Both the position numbers and the translations under genes were made by a program. Below are positions 22,559 through 32,422 of a stretch of 64,000 bases of DNA, one piece after another. The stretch spans positions 73,896 to 137,895 of the forward strand of contig NZ_BAABWV010000016.1 of assembly GCF_040365005.1 (NCBI RefSeq), in the 5' to 3' direction. This DNA comes from Antarcticimicrobium sp040365005 (GTDB lineage: Bacteria > Pseudomonadota > Alphaproteobacteria > Rhodobacterales > Rhodobacteraceae). Each line of letters opens with the position of its first letter. The first letter of the stretch is position 1. A model generated the notes under the pieces. That model was not told where the DNA came from, did no database searches, and saw only the letters and a program-made list of their open reading frames with translations.

Positions 22559-23057
22559 CGGCGGCCACCTTGACGCTGATCATGCGGTCAGGGGTCGCGG
22601 GGGGCTCGCCCCGGGTGATTGCATCGACATGCTCCATCCCCTCGATGACGCGGCCATAGACGGTGTACTGGCCGTTGAGGAAATGGTTGTCGCCGAAGTT
22701 GATGAAGAACTGCGAGTTGGCCGAGTTGGGGTGCTGGCTGCGCGCCGCGCCCAGGGTGCCGCGATCATGCGGCAGGCGCGAGAACTCGGCCGGAAGATCG
22801 GGCATGTCGGAACCGCCGGTGCCGGCCATGCGCAGGTTGAACCCCTCTTCCATGTTGCCGTGCTGGACGTCGCCGGTCTGGGCCATGAAGCCGTCGATCA
22901 CCCGGTGGAAGCAGACGTTGTCATAGGCGCCGGCGCGGGCCAGTTCCTTCATCCGCGCGACATGCTCGGGCGCAACGTCGGGCAGCAGTTCGATGGTGAC
23001 GGTCCCATCCTTCAGTTCCATCAGGATGGTGTTCTCGGGGTCTTTGATCTCGGCCAT
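22551..23057 (-). CDS. Peptidyl-prolyl cis-trans isomerase, cytoplasmic cyclophilin
   Basis: A 168-residue cyclophilin without signal peptide. The same catalytic motifs are visible: CFHRVIDGFMAQTGDV, NSQFFINF and QYTVYGRV. It should act on nascent or folded cytoplasmic proteins. First gene of a two-gene operon with the exported cyclophilin; a GGAGTGCCCG ribosome site precedes the ATG. It is divergent from pgk with about 135 bases between starts. Confidence 0.9.
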   Translation of the reverse strand: MAEIKDPENTILMELKDGTVTIELLPDVAPEHVARMKELARAGAYDNVCFHRVIDGFMAQTGDVQHGNMEEGFNLRMAGTGGSDMPDLPAEFSRLPHDRGTLGAARSQHPNSANSQFFINFGDNHFLNGQYTVYGRVIEGMEHVDAITRGEPPATPDRMISVKVAADA

Positions 23058-23191
23058 CGGGCACTCCTGTCTTGGCGTTTGACCCGATACCTAAGACCGG
23101 CGCGGCGGAATGCCAAGTCGCGCATTGACCTCGCGGCCAAATGCGTGGAAACAAACCGGCGATTACGACCATTCGATTTCGAGGTGACGGT

Positions 23192-24397
23192 ATGGGCTGG
23201 AACACGCTGGACGATGTGGATCTGCGCGGCAAACGGGTGTTGGTACGGGTGGACGTCAACGTCCCCATCGAGAACGGCACCGTCACCGACGACACCCGCA
23301 TCCGGCGGCTGGTCCCGACCCTGAACGACATCCGCGCCGCCGGGGGCAAGCCGATCCTGCTGGCCCATTTCGACCGCCCCAAGGGCAAGCGCGTGCCCGA
23401 GATGTCGCTGTTGCCGCTGGTACCGGCGCTGGAGGCCGCCTTTGGCGCGCCGGTGGCGTTCTGTGCCGACTGCCGTGGCCCGGCGGCCGAGGCGGCGCTG
23501 GCGGCGCTTGACCAGGACAGCATCCTGGTGCTGGAGAACACCCGGTTCCATCCCGGCGAGGAAAAGAACTGTCCCGAGCTGGCCGCGGAGATCGCGGCAC
23601 TCGGCGATGTCTATTGCAACGACGCCTTTTCCGTCGCGCATCGGGCGCATGTCTCGACCGAGGGCGTGGCGCGCATCCTGCCGTCCTGCGCCGGACGGCT
23701 GATGCAGGCGGAGCTGGAGGCGCTGGAGGCCGCGTTGGGCAAGCCGCAGCGCCCGGTGATGGCCGTGGTGGGCGGCGCCAAGGTCTCGACCAAGCTGGAG
23801 TTGTTGGGCAACCTGGTGGAAAAGGTCGATCACCTGGTGATCGGTGGCGGCATGGCCAATACCTTCCTTGCCGCCCAGGGCATCGACGTGGGCAAATCCC
23901 TGTGCGAGCACGAGATGACCGGCACAGCCGCCGAAATCCTGGCCAAGGCCGAGCAGACCGGCTGTGCCGTGCTGCTGCCCTCCGACGTGGTGGTGGCCCG
24001 TGAATTCAAGGCCGGTGCTGACCATCAGACCGTGCCGGCCAGCGCCTGTCCGGCCGACGCGATGATCCTGGATGCCGGCCCCGAGACGGTCGCGCGCGTC
24101 GCCCGGGCACTGGAGGGGGCCAAGACCCTGATCTGGAACGGACCGATGGGCGCCTTCGAGATCGACCCCTTCGACGCCGCGACCAATGCCGCTGCGCAGA
24201 CCGCCGCCGCGCTGACCCGCGACGGGCAATTGATCAGCGTCGCCGGCGGCGGCGACACGGTGGCAGCGCTGAACCAGGCCGGGGTGGCGGAGGATTTCAC
24301 CTATATCTCCACCGCCGGCGGTGCCTTTCTGGAGTGGATGGAGGGCAAGACCCTGCCCGGCGTGGCGGTCCTGGACCAACAGGGCGTTTTGGCCTGA
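23192..24397 (+). CDS. pgk: Phosphoglycerate kinase
   Basis: A 401-residue glycolytic/gluconeogenic kinase interconverting 1,3-bisphosphoglycerate and 3-phosphoglycerate. Signature motifs: KRVLVRVDVNVPIENG, LLAHFDRPKGKR, AVVGGAKVSTKLELLGNL, and LIWNGPMGAFE. Start chosen at the ATG preceded by GAGGTGACGGT; an upstream in-frame start would add a non-conserved leader. The gene stands alone between the cyclophilin pair and a secreted protein gene. The matching class I aldolase is 1.9 kb downstream. Confidence 0.96.
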   Translation: MGWNTLDDVDLRGKRVLVRVDVNVPIENGTVTDDTRIRRLVPTLNDIRAAGGKPILLAHFDRPKGKRVPEMSLLPLVPALEAAFGAPVAFCADCRGPAAEAALAALDQDSILVLENTRFHPGEEKNCPELAAEIAALGDVYCNDAFSVAHRAHVSTEGVARILPSCAGRLMQAELEALEAALGKPQRPVMAVVGGAKVSTKLELLGNLVEKVDHLVIGGGMANTFLAAQGIDVGKSLCEHEMTGTAAEILAKAEQTGCAVLLPSDVVVAREFKAGADHQTVPASACPADAMILDAGPETVARVARALEGAKTLIWNGPMGAFEIDPFDAATNAAAQTAAALTRDGQLISVAGGGDTVAALNQAGVAEDFTYISTAGGAFLEWMEGKTLPGVAVLDQQGVLA

Positions 24398-24446
24398 CGC
24401 CATCCTGGGCTAACCTCGGGTCATTGTGTTGCCGAGGAGTTTTCCG

Positions 24447-26027
24447 ATGACCCGTTTTACCCCCCACCTGACCGCCGGGGCGCTGGCCCTGGCCGCCCTG
24501 CCCGTCGTCGCGCAGGAGGCCGAGGCACCGCCCCCGACCCGCCCGTCGTTCTTGCAGATGATCACCGCGGATCGCCTGGCGACAGCGGCGATGCACACCC
24601 TGATGAACTGGGCGCGGCTGCTGGCCGACATCCGCTATGACCAGCTCAGCGTCGATCCGGTGGCGGCGCGGGCCACCCTGACCGGGGTCGAGATCGCGCC
24701 GCTGATCCCCGACTTGCCGCCCGACAGTTGCCGCATCACCGCCGCGCGGATGACGATCAACGGCACCCCGCTGGACCGGATCGACGCCGGGCGCATGCGG
24801 CTGGCGCTGGACGGGATGGATGTCGCGGCGGGCTGCCTGCCACCCGAGGGGGCGAACATGCTGCGCGCGATGGGGTTTGCCACCCTGCACGCCCCCTGGG
24901 CCGAGCTTGACCTGCTGTACGACCATGGCTCGGGCGGGCTGCAGGCGCGGTTCAGCACCGATATCGCGCGGCTGGCCTCGCTGAACCTGAGCGCGGATCT
25001 GGACTATGTCAGCTACCGAATGAATTTCGACACCGAGGAGCCGGTCTTTGCCGCCGATCTGACCCACGCCGAACTGGTGCTGCGCGACCTGGGCGCCTGG
25101 ACGCTGGCGCAGAATTTCCTGCCGGCGGAGTTGAAACAACCGGGCGCCCTTGGTCCGGTGATCGAGGGCGCCGTGGCCGAGGGCATTGCCGGGGCCAACG
25201 GGCCGGAGGTGCCGGCCAGCGCGGCGCAGCGCGCTTTTGCCCAACAGGCCGGCCAGGTCGCCGCCGGGTTTGCCCCCGGCGGGCGGGTGGTGCTGTCCAC
25301 CGCGATCTCCGATGGGCCGTTTCGCCTGGACGAAGGCAGCGTGGACTCGTTCCGCGCGCTGTTTGACGCGCTGAAGCCGCAGGTGGGGGTACAGCCCACC
25401 GCGCTGCGCGGGGCGGTGCCGGTGGCGGCGTTGCAGGCCGCGCTCGATGCCGAAAACCCGCCGGTCGAGGCCATGGCCATCGGACGCGCGCTGATGACCG
25501 GGATCGGTGCACCGCGCAACCCGGCCCAGGGGCTGCGGCTGCTGTTGCCGCTGGCGCGGGACGGCAATACCGAGGCCTCGCTGCTGATCGCCGAGGGGGT
25601 GGCCGAGAGCCAGCCCGCCAATGCCTATGCCCATGCGCTGCGGGCCGCCGCGGCCAATGAACCCGGCGCGCTGGCGGTGTTGGACCGGATCGAGCGGGAG
25701 CTGCCTTTTGCGGAGGTGATCGCGGCGCAGAACGTGCTGATGGGCGGGCCGGACGAGGCCCTGTTCGGGGACCTGGCCGGAATGCGGGCGGCGGCGCGCG
25801 CCTTTCTGACTGGGACCGGGCGGGCGCGATCTTGGCGGGCGGCCTATTACTGGGCGGCGATGGCGGCGGCGGCCGGCGATGCCTCGGGCGCGGCGCTGCG
25901 CGACGAGATCAGCGAAACCCTGCGGCTGCGCGGCGATGCGGAGGCATGGGCGGCCGAAGCCGAAAGCCTTGAGAACGGCGTGTTGCGCGACTGGATGGCC
26001 AAGGACGTTCCGGCGCGGCTGCGCTGA
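24447..26027 (+). CDS. Secreted protein of unknown function with Sel1-like C-terminal region
   Basis: I do not recognise this 526-residue protein. It begins with a signal peptide (about 1-22, ending VVA) and has an N-terminal half with strand-rich, AsmA-like statements of residues such as LTGVEIAPLIPDLPP. The C-terminal third contains Sel1/TPR-like helical pairs (for example ARNPAQGLRLLLPLARDGN and RAAYYWAAMAAAAGD). Start is the ATG after GAGGAGT; a GTG seven codons earlier is less likely. It is 49 bases after pgk and may be cotranscribed. Most likely periplasmic. Confidence 0.7.
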   Translation: MTRFTPHLTAGALALAALPVVAQEAEAPPPTRPSFLQMITADRLATAAMHTLMNWARLLADIRYDQLSVDPVAARATLTGVEIAPLIPDLPPDSCRITAARMTINGTPLDRIDAGRMRLALDGMDVAAGCLPPEGANMLRAMGFATLHAPWAELDLLYDHGSGGLQARFSTDIARLASLNLSADLDYVSYRMNFDTEEPVFAADLTHAELVLRDLGAWTLAQNFLPAELKQPGALGPVIEGAVAEGIAGANGPEVPASAAQRAFAQQAGQVAAGFAPGGRVVLSTAISDGPFRLDEGSVDSFRALFDALKPQVGVQPTALRGAVPVAALQAALDAENPPVEAMAIGRALMTGIGAPRNPAQGLRLLLPLARDGNTEASLLIAEGVAESQPANAYAHALRAAAANEPGALAVLDRIERELPFAEVIAAQNVLMGGPDEALFGDLAGMRAAARAFLTGTGRARSWRAAYYWAAMAAAAGDASGAALRDEISETLRLRGDAEAWAAEAESLENGVLRDWMAKDVPARLR

Positions 26028-26176
26028 TCTCGCGCGGGCTGCGCGGCGACCACTGACAGAACCTTGCGAATGGCACGGATCGGGCGACCGGAAAACACCC
26101 CGCCGCCCTGCTCGTGTTTTCCTGGCCGGGCGCGTTCCCATAGCACCTGTCACATCCCGCGCCGACCTGGCCCGGA

Positions 26177-26222
26177 TGTTCGCGCTAACTCAATTGCAAC
26201 GCGCGGCCCGCTTGCCTATGGA
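26177..26222 (+). promoter_or_regulatory. Aldolase promoter with LacI-type palindrome
   Basis: A site TGTTCGCGCTAACT (first 14 bases) differs at two positions from the palindrome TGTTAGCGCTAACA, which I recall as the CceR carbon-control motif of Rhodobacter. Three bases later comes TTGCAA, 17 bases, then TATGGA, a plausible -35/-10 pair. CceR-type regulation is an inference. Confidence 0.45.
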
Positions 26223-26285
26223 CAGGGCAGCGGGGCTGGCCCCGAAAACCATGCAGTAGATAATCAATTTGGGCGGAAAACCGAT

Positions 26286-27179
26286 ATGTCAAAACAGAAA
26301 CAGACCGAACAGATCCGCGCCGCAAAGGGGTTCATCGCCGCCCTCGACCAGAGCGGCGGGTCGACCCCCAAGGCGCTGCGCCTTTATGGCGTGGACGAGG
26401 ATGCCTATGGCTCGGAACAGGAGATGTTCGACCTGGTCCACCAGATGCGCAGCCGGATCATCAAGTCGACCGCCTTTACCGGCGACCGGGTCGCCGGCGC
26501 GATCCTGTTCGAGATGACCATGGACCGCGACATCGACGGCGTGCCCACCGCCACCTACCTGTGGGAGGAGCGCGGTGTCGTGCCTTTCCTCAAGGTCGAC
26601 AAGGGGCTGGCCGATGAGGCCGACGGCGTGCAGATGATGAAGCCGATGCCCGATCTGGACGCGCTGCTGGACAAGGCTGCCGCCAAGGGGATCTTCGGCA
26701 CCAAGATGCGCTCGGTCATCAACGCCGCCTCGCCCAGCGGCATCGCCGCCGTGGTCGCCCAGCAATTCGAGATCGGCAAGCAGATCCTGGCGCATGGGCT
26801 GATGCCGATCATCGAGCCCGAGGTGACCATCAGCATCGCCGACAAGGCCGAGGCCGAGGAGATCCTGCGGACCGAGATCGCCAAGCAGCTTGATGCCCTG
26901 CCCGAGGACAAGCAGGTGATGCTGAAGCTGACCCTGCCGGAGGTCGCCAACCACTACAAGCCGCTGGTGGATCACCCGCGCGTGCTCTGTGTCGTGGCGC
27001 TGTCGGGCGGCTATTCGCGCGACGAGGCCAACGCGCGGCTGGCGCAGAACACCGGAATGATCGCCAGCTTCTCGCGGGCGCTGACCGAAGGGCTCTCGGC
27101 GCAACAGAGCGACGAGGAGTTCGACAAGATGCTCGCGGCAAGCATCGACAGCATCTTCCAGGCCTCGCTGGCCGGCTGA
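26286..27179 (+). CDS. Fructose-bisphosphate aldolase, class I
   Basis: A 297-residue glycolytic-type class I aldolase (Schiff-base mechanism) that cleaves fructose 1,6-bisphosphate. N-terminal GFIAALDQSGGSTPKAL, MMKPMPDL and the Lys motif QVMLKLTLPEVANHY support the family; the Lys in MLKLT is the likely Schiff-base residue. Length fits the bacterial FdaB-like branch rather than the 360-residue animal form. Start chosen at ATG for SKQKQTEQIR; the frame is open upstream into non-coding sequence. A terminator hairpin follows. Confidence 0.93.
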   Translation: MSKQKQTEQIRAAKGFIAALDQSGGSTPKALRLYGVDEDAYGSEQEMFDLVHQMRSRIIKSTAFTGDRVAGAILFEMTMDRDIDGVPTATYLWEERGVVPFLKVDKGLADEADGVQMMKPMPDLDALLDKAAAKGIFGTKMRSVINAASPSGIAAVVAQQFEIGKQILAHGLMPIIEPEVTISIADKAEAEEILRTEIAKQLDALPEDKQVMLKLTLPEVANHYKPLVDHPRVLCVVALSGGYSRDEANARLAQNTGMIASFSRALTEGLSAQQSDEEFDKMLAASIDSIFQASLAG

Positions 27180-27200
27180 ACACCCCGCCCTGACATGCGA

Positions 27201-27225
27201 AAGGCCCGGCATCGCGCCGGGCCTT
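27201..27225. terminator. Hairpin between aldolase and bacterioferritin genes
   Basis: Perfect 10-bp stem AAGGCCCGGC / GCCGGGCCTT with a 5-base loop; the stem ends in TTCTT on the plus strand and in TTT on minus. It lies between two convergent genes and can serve both. Confidence 0.75.
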
Positions 27226-27243
27226 CTTGCGTTTCGGCGCCGC

Positions 27244-27729
27244 TCAGCCGTCGTGGGCGTCGATGCTCATGTATTTCGAGATGAAGGCCGGTTCGCCCAT
27301 CCGCTCCAGCAGGTCGAGTTGCAGGTCGAGCCAGCCCCAGTGCCCCTCTTCGTCCAGCGCGACCTCTTCGAACAGGGCCTTGGTGCCGATATCGTCGGCT
27401 TCATAGGCGGCGCGCGCGCCACGGGTGTAGAAGGTGATCGCCTCCTTTTCGTCGGCCTTGTCGATCTCGAACATCTCCTTGAGGTTCTTGGCACGCACCG
27501 GGGCCTTCTCGGGCGTGACCGAAGGATCGCCGCCGAGGAACAGGATGCGGTCGATGAACCGGCCGGCGTGGCCCAGTTCTTCCTGCATTTCCTCGCGCAT
27601 CTGGTCGGCCAGCTTGTCGAGCCCCCAATCGTCGAGCACATGGGCATGCAGCAGGTACTGCGAAGCCGCCGCCATCTCCATCGACAGGGCGGTTTGCAGG
27701 GTCTTCAGGCTTGCGTGTTCGTTCGTCAT
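27244..27729 (-). CDS. bfr: Bacterioferritin-like iron storage protein lacking the heme Met
   Basis: A 161-residue four-helix ferritin. All six ferroxidase ligands align with E. coli Bfr numbering: Glu18, Glu51, His54, Glu94, Glu127, His130, so iron oxidation should be intact. Position 52, the axial heme Met in E. coli Bfr, is Leu here (EELGHA), so the inter-subunit heme may be absent unless a second Bfr subunit supplies it. AAGGAG precedes the ATG. It converges on the aldolase terminator. No ferredoxin (bfd) gene is adjacent. Confidence 0.88.
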   Translation of the reverse strand: MTNEHASLKTLQTALSMEMAAASQYLLHAHVLDDWGLDKLADQMREEMQEELGHAGRFIDRILFLGGDPSVTPEKAPVRAKNLKEMFEIDKADEKEAITFYTRGARAAYEADDIGTKALFEEVALDEEGHWGWLDLQLDLLERMGEPAFISKYMSIDAHDG

Positions 27730-27799
27730 CGAGAACTCCTTTTGTCCGATGCCGGACGGGGTGCGGTCCGTGAATCGGACCGGCCCCGCCGGCCTTCGG

Positions 27800-29434
27800 T
27801 CATGTACCTGTATGTTCTGTCAGCCGTTTCAAGATCTCCTCGGTGTCGAGACCGGCAATGGCGCCGGGCAGGCTGCCGCGTTCGCCCGACAGCCGCGAGG
27901 TGACATAACCCGCCGCGACGGCGTCGGGGGCGGTGTCGAACAGGGTCGCGGCGGCAAGCAGGCTGGCCAGGCTCTCGACGAACCAGCGCGTCTGCGCCTC
28001 GGGCGGCAGGGTCGGCCAACGGGCGCGGTGTGCCGCCAGCGCGGTATCAAAGCGGGGGTCGCGTCCGCGCGCGCCGTCCAGCGTGGCATTCAGCACCTCG
28101 CCCGCCAGCGGCTCCCGCGCCAGCGTGCGCAGGATGTCGAGGCAAATCACGTTGCCCGACCCCTCCCATATGCCGTTGAGCGGCGCCTCGCGGTAGAGCA
28201 TGGGCATCGGGGTCTCCTCAATGTACCCCATGCCGCCGAGCACCTCCATCGCCTCGCCGATCACCGAGATGCAGCGCTTGTTGCCGAGGTACTTGGCCAG
28301 CGCCACGCCGATCCGGGCCAGTGCGCGGCTCTCGGCGTCGTCGCGGTCAAAGGCGGCGGCGACAAAAAAGCCGAGGCTGACCGAGGCCTCCCAGTCGAGC
28401 GCCAGGTCGGCCAGCACGCTGCGCATCAGCGGTTGGTCGATCAGCCGGCGCTGGAACGCGGCACGGCCCGACACCCACCACGCCGCCTCGGCCAAGGCCG
28501 CGCGCATCAGCCCGGCGGGCGCCATCGCGGTATCCAGACGGGTATGATGCACCATCTCGATGATGGTGCGCACGCCGGCACCCTCCTCGCCCAGCGGGTG
28601 GGCCAGCGCGTCGACATACTCGATCTCGGAACTGGCGTTGGCGGTATTGCCCAGCTTGTCCTTGAGCCGTTGCACGCGGATGCCGTTGCGTTCTCCCTCC
28701 AGCCAGCGCGGCACCAGGAAACAGGTCAGCCCGCCCTCGGCCTGGGCCAGGGTAAGAAATCCGTCGGACATCGGCGCGGAGCAGAACCACTTGTGCCCGG
28801 TCAGGCGATAGTGATCGCCGTCGCGGACCGCCCGCGTCGTATTGGCGCGCACGTCCGAGCCGCCCTGTTTCTCGGTCATCGCCATGCCCATGGTTGCGCC
28901 GGGTTTCTCGGCCACCGGCCGGGCGGTGGGATCGTAGAGCCCCGAGGTCAGTTTCGGTTGCCAGAGCGCGGCCAGCGCCGGGTCGGCGTTTAACGCCGGG
29001 ACGGCGGCATAGGTCATGGTCAGCGGGCAGCAGCAGCCCGGCTCGACCTGGTTGAGCATGTAGACATGGGCGGCATGGGTCACATGGCCGCCCGGTTCGC
29101 CGTTCCAGGCCGCACCGGCATAGCCGAGCGCCGAGGCGGTTTTCATCACATGGTGGTAACCGGCGTTGAAACGTACCTCGTCCAGCCGGCGACCGGACCG
29201 CTCGAAGGGCATCAGCCGGGGCTTGTCACGGCGGGCTTCCTCGGCGGCCAGCAGCATCTCGTCGCTGCCATAGATGGCGCCAGCGTGGGCCAGGTCATCG
29301 GCGCGACCACCGGCCCGGGTCACGGCGCTGCGCAGGGCCACGTCTTCGGCCCAGAGATCGCGGGCGCCGCGCGGCGCCGGCTGGTTCGAGACCTCATGCG
29401 TGCCGAGGTCGGCGCGGGGTGGCGTGACGGTCAT
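27800..29434 (-). CDS. Acyl-CoA dehydrogenase family protein, AidB-like
   Basis: A 544-residue member of the AidB branch, longer than the classic 380-residue dehydrogenases. It carries MAMTEKQGGSDVRANTT, YRLTGHKWFCSAPMSD and NGIWEGSGNVICLDILR, all AidB hallmarks. E. coli AidB binds DNA and protects against alkylation; whether this one acts on acyl-CoA or DNA is unknown. Strong GGAGGAG before the ATG. It lies 70 bases upstream of bfr on the same strand and could be cotranscribed with it. Confidence 0.88.
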   Translation of the reverse strand: MTVTPPRADLGTHEVSNQPAPRGARDLWAEDVALRSAVTRAGGRADDLAHAGAIYGSDEMLLAAEEARRDKPRLMPFERSGRRLDEVRFNAGYHHVMKTASALGYAGAAWNGEPGGHVTHAAHVYMLNQVEPGCCCPLTMTYAAVPALNADPALAALWQPKLTSGLYDPTARPVAEKPGATMGMAMTEKQGGSDVRANTTRAVRDGDHYRLTGHKWFCSAPMSDGFLTLAQAEGGLTCFLVPRWLEGERNGIRVQRLKDKLGNTANASSEIEYVDALAHPLGEEGAGVRTIIEMVHHTRLDTAMAPAGLMRAALAEAAWWVSGRAAFQRRLIDQPLMRSVLADLALDWEASVSLGFFVAAAFDRDDAESRALARIGVALAKYLGNKRCISVIGEAMEVLGGMGYIEETPMPMLYREAPLNGIWEGSGNVICLDILRTLAREPLAGEVLNATLDGARGRDPRFDTALAAHRARWPTLPPEAQTRWFVESLASLLAAATLFDTAPDAVAAGYVTSRLSGERGSLPGAIAGLDTEEILKRLTEHTGT

Positions 29435-29550
29435 TGCAAAACTCCTCCCATCTGCTTCGGCGCAAGACTGCGCCCGGTCCCGGTCGGTTTCAATCGAAAC
29501 GCCGGGTCAGGCCTGCCGCCACGGGAGGGGCGGCAAAGGCAGAAAGGGGA

Positions 29551-29579
29551 TTCACACCGCGAATCACCTGTGTCATAAT
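29551..29579 (+). promoter_or_regulatory. Likely sigma-70 type promoter for ftsB
   Basis: TTCACA, 17-base spacer, CATAAT; the -10 ends 53 bases before the GTG start of the septum initiator gene. The 197-base gap between it and the AidB-like gene otherwise holds nothing recognisable. Confidence 0.45.
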
Positions 29580-29631
29580 CGGCAACAGACGCCCGCAAAG
29601 GGCGCACCCGAGGCAGAAAAGACAGCAGCAC

Positions 29632-29931
29632 GTGACCCGTTCCAACCGACCCCATTTCGGCGCCTTCTTCTATTTCGCGGCCGCCTTCGCGGTCGGGGCC
29701 TATTTCACCTTTGCCGCCGTGCAGGGGGATTACGGGTTGTTCCGCCGGGTCGAGATCGCCGCCGAGGCCGATGCGCTGCGCGCCGATCTGGACAAGCTGA
29801 ACGCCGAGATCGCCCGGATGGAGAATCTGACCCACCGGCTGTCGGACGATTACCTTGACCTCGACCTGCTGGACCAGCAGGCGCGCTCGGTCCTGGGCCT
29901 GTTGCGGGCCGACGAAATCGTCATCCGCTAG
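29632..29931 (+). CDS. Septum formation initiator, FtsB/DivIC family
   Basis: A 99-residue bitopic division protein: one N-terminal membrane segment (about 9-28), then a coiled coil (about 38-68, AEADALRADLDKLNAEIARM) and a short C-terminal tail ending DEIVIR. It should belong to the periplasmic FtsQLB-type complex. The start is GTG, chosen because the conserved membrane segment begins just after it and upstream codons are not conserved. It precedes pdhA by about 90 bases, the usual roseobacter order as I know it. Confidence 0.85.
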   Translation: MTRSNRPHFGAFFYFAAAFAVGAYFTFAAVQGDYGLFRRVEIAAEADALRADLDKLNAEIARMENLTHRLSDDYLDLDLLDQQARSVLGLLRADEIVIR

Positions 29932-29976
29932 GCGCGGCAAAATCCCCCTCGTCAGCGCAGTCAAAATCCTGTAATA

Positions 29977-29998
29977 GATAGTTTAACGCTAAACTATC
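29977..29998. promoter_or_regulatory. Operator-like palindrome upstream of pdhA
   Basis: Perfect 9-bp arms GATAGTTTA and TAAACTATC with spacer ACGC, 25 bases before the pdhA ATG and overlapping a TAATAG -10-like sequence. Its inner 7-bp arms are identical to the lpd operator. Position suggests repression by a pyruvate- or PDH-responsive factor; the factor is unknown. Confidence 0.72.
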
Positions 29999-30022
29999 CT
30001 TTTCAGGAGGAGGGACGCCGCG

Positions 30023-31036
30023 ATGGCAACGCGCAAAAGCGCCCGGAAACCAAACGTTTCCGCCGAGGAACTGACCACCTATTACCGCGAGATGCTGCTG
30101 ATCCGCCGATTCGAGGAAAAGGCCGGCCAGCTTTACGGCATGGGCCTGATCGGCGGCTTCTGTCACCTGTACATCGGGCAGGAGGCCGTCGTCGTCGGGC
30201 TGGAGGCCGCCGCCGAAGAGGGCGACAAACGCGTCACCTCCTACCGCGACCACGGCCACATGCTGGCCTGCGGCATGGACCCCAAGGGCGTCATGGCCGA
30301 GCTGACCGGGCGCGAGGGCGGCTATTCCAAGGGCAAGGGCGGCTCGATGCACATGTTCTCCAAGGAAAAGAATTTCTATGGCGGACACGGCATCGTCGGC
30401 GCCCAGGTGCCGATCGGCGCCGGCCTCGCCTTTGCCGACAAGTACAAGGAGAACGGGCGCGTCACCTTTGCCTATTTCGGCGATGGTGCGGCGAACCAGG
30501 GCCAGGTTTACGAGACCTTCAACATGGCCGCGATCTGGCAGCTTCCGGTGGTCTTCGTGATCGAGAACAACCAGTACGCGATGGGCACGGCGCAGGCGCG
30601 CTCGACCTCGACCAAGGACATCTACCATCGCGGCGAGGCCTTCGGCATCCCCGGCGACATGGTAGACGGCATGAACGTGCTGGCGGTCAAGGAGGCGGGC
30701 GAAAAGGCCGTGGCGCACTGCCGCGCCGGCAAGGGGCCCTATATCCTGGAAATCAAGACCTATCGCTATCGCGGCCACTCGATGTCGGACCCGGCCAAGT
30801 ACCGCACCCGCGAAGAGGTGCAGAAGATGCGCGAGGAACGCGACCCGATCGAACAGGTCCGCGCCATGCTGCTGACCGGCAAGCACGCGAGCGAGGAGGA
30901 TCTCAAGGCCATCGACAAGGAGATCAAGGACATCGTGAGTCAGGCCGCCGACTTCTCCCGCGAGAGCCCGGAACCGCAGGTCGATGCGCTGTGGACCGAT
31001 ATCTATGCCGAGGCAATCCCGCAGGAGGTGAACTGA
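30023..31036 (+). CDS. pdhA: Pyruvate dehydrogenase E1 component, alpha subunit
   Basis: A 337-residue E1 alpha subunit that decarboxylates pyruvate with thiamine diphosphate. The ThDP/Mg motif is GDGAANQGQVYETFNMA ... ENNQYAMGT, and the phosphorylation-loop region reads YRGHSMSDPAKYRT. AGGAGGAGGG ribosome site precedes the ATG. First gene of pdhA-pdhB-pdhC, with one base separating its stop and the pdhB start. Confidence 0.97.
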   Translation: MATRKSARKPNVSAEELTTYYREMLLIRRFEEKAGQLYGMGLIGGFCHLYIGQEAVVVGLEAAAEEGDKRVTSYRDHGHMLACGMDPKGVMAELTGREGGYSKGKGGSMHMFSKEKNFYGGHGIVGAQVPIGAGLAFADKYKENGRVTFAYFGDGAANQGQVYETFNMAAIWQLPVVFVIENNQYAMGTAQARSTSTKDIYHRGEAFGIPGDMVDGMNVLAVKEAGEKAVAHCRAGKGPYILEIKTYRYRGHSMSDPAKYRTREEVQKMREERDPIEQVRAMLLTGKHASEEDLKAIDKEIKDIVSQAADFSRESPEPQVDALWTDIYAEAIPQEVN

Positions 31037-31037
31037 G

Positions 31038-32411
<1,374 letters not shown>

Positions 32412-32422
32412 GGAGCAGAACC

